From Phytophthora colocasiae (lineage: Eukaryota > Oomycota > Peronosporomycetes > Peronosporales > Peronosporaceae): a DNA stretch of 64,000 bases. Below the pieces are notes generated by a model. The model saw nothing but the letters and a program-made list of their open reading frames with translations. It searched no databases and was not told the DNA's origin. The position numbers and the translations under genes are program-made. The stretch lies in contig JAGKQI010000069.1 of the NCBI GenBank assembly GCA_018806915.1, positions 1-64,000 of the forward strand, given 5' to 3'. Positions 60,485 to 64,000 of this stretch are shown in pieces. Numbering within the stretch: position 1 is the stretch's first letter; each line of letters begins with the position of its first letter.

Positions 60485-61954
60485 CTAAACCATGGTGTTG
60501 CGCTGCTGGGACTGTGATCGCAATTGCAAGCGTAGTTGTTCGATTTCAGCTTGCATATCGTCCGTAAGTCTCGCCCACTTCTTCATTTCCCGCGTGCTAA
60601 CGTCGCTAAGCTTCTTGAGGTTGACTTCTACGGCAGCTCTCTCCTTGCGCAATGCTGTCCGTTCCTGCAGCAACTGGTAAATCATTTGATCTTTCACTCG
60701 CAGCAGACTCTCCAGTTCCTTTTGTTTCTGTGAAACTGGCAGCGAGGAAGGCTGGACAGGAGTCGGATTTGGTGCAGGGGAAATCTCCTTTTCTTTAGCC
60801 GAGACTTCGGCCTCACCGTAGTCCTTCATGGCTAGGCATTGTGCCTCCTCCTCAATTCTATCAGCTTGGTCGATAAAATCAAGCATTTCACGATGCGTCA
60901 CGTCATTTCCTTTTCCCAAGCAAGACTTTATCAGATCCTTTATGTGTTTTACAGTTAGAGACATCTTACCTTTGTTCAAATATCGCCGCACATGGCGTAT
61001 GAGCTCATCCAGCTGATCCAGGTCGTTCTCCATTGCTTCATATCGTGTGGCCTCATCATTAGCGCCTTCCTTTCCAAACACCTCGTCGTCAAAATCAGGA
61101 AAAGGGTATGCTCTCGGTCTTCGTTTGCTTTGTGTTGAATCAGCCCAACGGCCATTCGTACTCCTGGTATGTTGCTGAATCTCCATCCTGTCGCGAACGG
61201 CATTCATTTGGCGAATAATGATCTCTCTCTGGCCAAAGAGTTCATCTTTACAGATTTTCCGCAACTTCCAAAGAGCTGCTCGATACTGCGTACGAATTGC
61301 TTCTGGACGCGAACCTGGTTCAGCTTCCTCACTGGTTGCAACGTCTCGAACGTTGGCGACAGACTCTGGGGTTACTGGTTCTTCTTTCTGCACTGGAACT
61401 GGGACTACTGGTGTGAGAGATCGGTAGTTACTCTCCTCCACAAACGCTCGAAGTTGAGGTTTGAAATCTGCAAAGAAGACGTGAAATGTGTCCAAGGTTA
61501 ACGACCCTGTATGATCCTTGTCGTATCGTTCAAAAAGCTGTCCAGCTTCGAATTCAGAGTTTCTGTCGGCACGTTGATACCCAAGTGGAATACCGCTCGA
61601 ATCCGTGAGAGACAATGGTGGTCTTGATAAAGAAGCACCCCAACCACTACTCGCTGGATCGGCGTAGTCTTTCAGGAGCTGAAGAAACTCGAGACGATTA
61701 AGTACACCAGATCGGTTCCGGTCATACCGACGGAACAATTGAATAGCGTCTGGATCGTGAACGAGTGCTGGTGCTGGTGTAGTTAAAGATGGAGCAGCAA
61801 CAGTAGGCACTGACGTTGCAGCAGTTTTACTCTTTCTTGAAGACGATTTCTTGTCTTTGGACTTGCCCTTTCGGTCTTTATCTTTGCCTTCGGGTCGACT
61901 GCTCTTCTTGGTCTTCTTCTTGTCGCCTGAAGCAGATTTTGACGTCGGAGCCAT
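60485..61954 (-). CDS. EF-hand and coiled-coil protein, 489 aa
   Basis: The ATG is at 61954-61952 (an upstream in-frame TTG is unlikely). The N terminus is Lys/Ser-rich (residues 1-50). EF-hand 1 near residue 72, YDRNRSGVLNRLEF, has a canonical calcium loop (D, N, S at 1, 3, 5 and E at 12). EF-hand 2 near 145, YDKDHTGSLTLDTF, has Thr at position 12 and may not bind calcium well. The C-terminal 100 residues (QKQKELESLLRVKDQMIYQL onward) form a long coiled coil. It is convergent with the Rap-GAP gene (109 bp between stop codons). Role unknown; a cytoskeletal or flagellar calcium sensor is only a guess. Confidence 0.88.
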   Translation of the reverse strand: MAPTSKSASGDKKKTKKSSRPEGKDKDRKGKSKDKKSSSRKSKTAATSVPTVAAPSLTTPAPALVHDPDAIQLFRRYDRNRSGVLNRLEFLQLLKDYADPASSGWGASLSRPPLSLTDSSGIPLGYQRADRNSEFEAGQLFERYDKDHTGSLTLDTFHVFFADFKPQLRAFVEESNYRSLTPVVPVPVQKEEPVTPESVANVRDVATSEEAEPGSRPEAIRTQYRAALWKLRKICKDELFGQREIIIRQMNAVRDRMEIQQHTRSTNGRWADSTQSKRRPRAYPFPDFDDEVFGKEGANDEATRYEAMENDLDQLDELIRHVRRYLNKGKMSLTVKHIKDLIKSCLGKGNDVTHREMLDFIDQADRIEEEAQCLAMKDYGEAEVSAKEKEISPAPNPTPVQPSSLPVSQKQKELESLLRVKDQMIYQLLQERTALRKERAAVEVNLKKLSDVSTREMKKWARLTDDMQAEIEQLRLQLRSQSQQRNTMV

Positions 61955-62971
61955 GGGGGGCAAGGGGAAACAGGAATTAGACTGGCGCTCGACAATCCCA
62001 TCGCCTCAGTTGTGGGTGTTTCCATCGGTTGTGTAGATCGGCTTCAGTCGTTTCGTTTAGTTATTTTGATCGACAAGAATATATTTCTTGTTGGACCAAC
62101 ACAATTTACCACGAAAGTTCTCTTCTTTCTCGTTTATCTTGTGGTAAGACTTTTTTCATGTGCTTATTTTTTTCACAGGAAACTTCTCGTCGTTGGCCGC
62201 TCGGAAAACGACTTATTCTTGAAGTGAACGCTGCAGCGTACAAGCTATCGTCTATCCGCTGTAAAATACACGTCACCCTCTCCTTCACTTCTTCAGCAAG
62301 CCACAACCTCCATTCCACATTTGTCCGAGTATTGCCAGGCTCAAAAACAGCAGGCATCCGACGACCATTTCACAAAATTACTCTTCTTAGCATCCGGTGA
62401 GCAAGATGTACAGAAAGAGCTGCCGACTCGACACCTTCGTCTAACATATTCATTCACCACACCGATCCGGCAAAGAACTCTACCCATTCTACATGCAATT
62501 TTTACGAATAAAAAACAATATCTGGCACATGTAGCAGTCCCGCAAAGGCGTTGCGGTGCAGCAGGGCACCGACGACGGCTTTGCCAAGTCGTTTCCACCG
62601 CCATTACGTTCCTCAGAGACGGGGCCATAGACCGATCTCGACGCCAAGCCCAAGCGCTAAGACGACAGTCCCATCTACCCCCAAATACGTAAAGAATAGG
62701 GGTATACACCTCTATACTTCACATACCCTGTCCAATCCTCCCCAACAAATATACCAAAGCATACAAATCATCCGTATTGACAGTTTTAAAACTTGATAGC
62801 TAGTCAGCACAGAGGCACAGTTACAGCGTATCAAACTGCCGCTCGCCGGTCGACACACTCCCTCAGTATCGGTCGGCGCCAAGACGCAGCACAGCACTAG
62901 GGAGACACAGCAGCACGTCTCGCCATCCTATAGCTGAGCCCACAACGCGGTGGAGCTGGCCCTGCGCAGCC
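61955..62971. other. Intergenic region upstream of two divergent genes
   Basis: No convincing gene. ORFs at 62012-62227, 62029-62400 and 62321-62692 are short and lack domains. CCATTCTACATGCAATTTTT (near 62486-62505) resembles the oomycete initiator-plus-flanking promoter element but lies about 470 bp before the ATG at 62972. An initiator was not identified for the EF-hand gene. Confidence 0.4.
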
Positions 62972-64000
62972 ATGCGGAGACGACGGCGCGTAATGCTGGC
63001 GGCCGGCGCGTTGGCGGCCGTAGCGGCGCATTGTGTAGCAGTCGCCGAACCGGCCGACCGCCGCTTGATCACGTTCGACGAGACGCATAACGCCCTAACA
63101 GATACAGTAACAGAGGTGGCCAATGAGGCCGTGGACACTGCCAATAACATCGTATCGGCCCTGGCGTCGTCGGTTCTTGGCGGTGTCACCCGGACGGATT
63201 CAAACGATGCGACGACCAGTCCGGCGACGTCCATTTCGGTGACGATCGGTGGAGATTCCACGTCCGATGTGGATGAAACAGCAGAGAAGTCGACAAGTAC
63301 AGGAAGTGGAGGGGAAGAAAGCAAAGATGAGAATTTTAACGATGATGATGACACACCTACGACTATTTCCACGTCAGAGACATCAACACCGTCGAGAGTA
63401 TCAGTGACCGTGTCCGTGTCGGGATCTGATAAAGAGGAGGCAACGGCGCCGCCGACGACCACTAGACCAGCCACTAGCAGACCTACGACTACGAGACCTT
63501 CGGCTACCAGACATAGTGGAATTTCACACGCAGTTTCAATGACCAGGAGGCCTGGAACGACGAGTGACTCGACAGGAAACGAGTCGACTGACAATAGTTA
63601 CACAGACAGCGTGACGCCAACGGCAGCGCCCGCGCGCACTACACAGGCTCCTGCAACGGAGGCTCCAGTGGCTTCAGAGGCACCAGTTGTTTCGGTCCCA
63701 ACACCTACTCCCATTACCATCGTCCTTACGACGCCGACGCCACCAGCGACTGAAGCCCCTGGAGCAGCTCCTGTCGCAACAGATACCCCAGTGGCTGTAG
63801 CAGTTCCTACAGATATCCCAATAGCAGTGGACACGCCAGTGCCCAATACAGAAAGCAGCTCCGAGCCCGGTTTTAATCCAGATACAGATATCATTGACGA
63901 CTCGACAGATGCACCAGCTCCAGCAGGATCAACGTCCACTGATGCAGCGGTAATTATTCCAGACGAGAGCACGGTAGTTCCACTCGTAACCACAGGACCT
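62972..64000 (+). CDS. Secreted Thr/Ser/Pro-rich mucin-like protein, 5' part
   Basis: An open frame from ATG 62972 to the window edge (343 codons, no stop), so it is partial. The N terminus is a signal peptide: five Arg, then VMLAAGALAAVAAHCVAVA, with likely cleavage after residue 25. The rest is low-complexity: an acidic patch (EESKDENFNDDDD, about 115-128), a Thr/Arg/Pro repeat (about 160-185, units TTRP, TSRP, TTTRP) and Ala/Pro/Val/Thr-rich runs (TEAPVASEAPV). Dense Thr/Ser suggests heavy O-glycosylation and a wall or surface location. No catalytic domain is visible in this part. Large minus-strand ORFs opposite it are shadows. Confidence 0.85.
   Translation, partial: MRRRRRVMLAAGALAAVAAHCVAVAEPADRRLITFDETHNALTDTVTEVANEAVDTANNIVSALASSVLGGVTRTDSNDATTSPATSISVTIGGDSTSDVDETAEKSTSTGSGGEESKDENFNDDDDTPTTISTSETSTPSRVSVTVSVSGSDKEEATAPPTTTRPATSRPTTTRPSATRHSGISHAVSMTRRPGTTSDSTGNESTDNSYTDSVTPTAAPARTTQAPATEAPVASEAPVVSVPTPTPITIVLTTPTPPATEAPGAAPVATDTPVAVAVPTDIPIAVDTPVPNTESSSEPGFNPDTDIIDDSTDAPAPAGSTSTDAAVIIPDESTVVPLVTTGP

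Noticed and set aside
62144..62178. GTAAG...CACAG as an intron in a plus-strand gene
   Set aside because: 35 bp is too short for an intron here and no coding exons flank it.
63050..63080. DRRLI after the signal peptide as an RxLR effector motif
   Set aside because: The fourth position is Ile, not Arg, and no downstream EER is seen; the long Thr/Ser-rich body is unlike RxLR effectors.
62863..63993. Minus-strand ORFs of 243 and 131 aa at the right end
   Set aside because: They are antisense to the signal-peptide-bearing plus-strand frame; their Val/Ala/Thr-rich composition simply mirrors its Thr/Pro/Ala repeats.

Overview
The window looks like nuclear DNA of a plant-associated oomycete, close to Phytophthora. 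The evidence is Crinkler (CRN) effector relics with the HxLVVVP-type motif, several tyrosine-recombinase (DIRS/Ngaro-like) retroelements, a Helitron of the type found in these genomes, long intron-poor genes, short GT-AG introns and a large cyclic-nucleotide-gated (CNG) channel family. No bacterial or organellar features are visible. Species cannot be fixed from sequence alone.

The window splits in two. Bases 1 to about 41,000 are a graveyard of mobile elements and broken genes. In order: a decayed Ty3/gypsy pol (+, 1-2524); a DIRS-like scrap (-, about 5.1-5.4 kb); a relic of a double-stranded-beta-helix oxygenase-like protein with a zinc finger (+, about 6.9-7.6 kb; a second copy lies on - at 24.1-25.1 kb); a SANT-like relic (+, 8.1-9.0 kb); a CRN relic (-, 9.2-12.4 kb) split by a pogo-like transposon; a DIRS-like gag/RT/RNase H relic broken by a Tc1 scrap (+, 12.5-15.5 kb); a Helitron Rep/helicase relic (+, 16.0-23.1 kb) split by a second pogo-like transposon; a fused two-repeat CNG channel relic (+, 25.5-30.5 kb) split by a Harbinger element; a second CRN relic (+, 30.6-32.9 kb); a nearly intact tyrosine-recombinase retroelement with 178-bp identical direct repeats (32,943-39,941); and a third, inverted CRN 3' scrap (-, 40.1-40.3 kb).

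Bases 41,600 to 64,000 are gene-dense with clean long ORFs: a single-repeat CNG-like channel (+, 1004 aa); a small tannase/feruloyl-esterase relic (-); a giant one-exon ORF of 2,745 aa (-) carrying four complete channel repeats, each followed by a cyclic-nucleotide-binding domain; a RalGAP/tuberin-family Rap-GAP protein (+, 2,103 aa with one terminal intron) transcribed divergently from the channel; an EF-hand/coiled-coil protein (-) convergent with it; and the start of a secreted Thr/Ser/Pro-rich mucin-like protein (+) that runs off the right edge.

The most interesting items are (1) the four-in-one CNG channel, with strongly unequal pores and unequal nucleotide-binding sites, built like the tetraKCNG channels of flagellated sperm; (2) the tyrosine-recombinase retroelement, in which an intact RNase H lies before the reverse transcriptase while the normal RNase H position is degenerate; and (3) three transposon insertions whose TIRs, target duplications and host frames can be read to the base.
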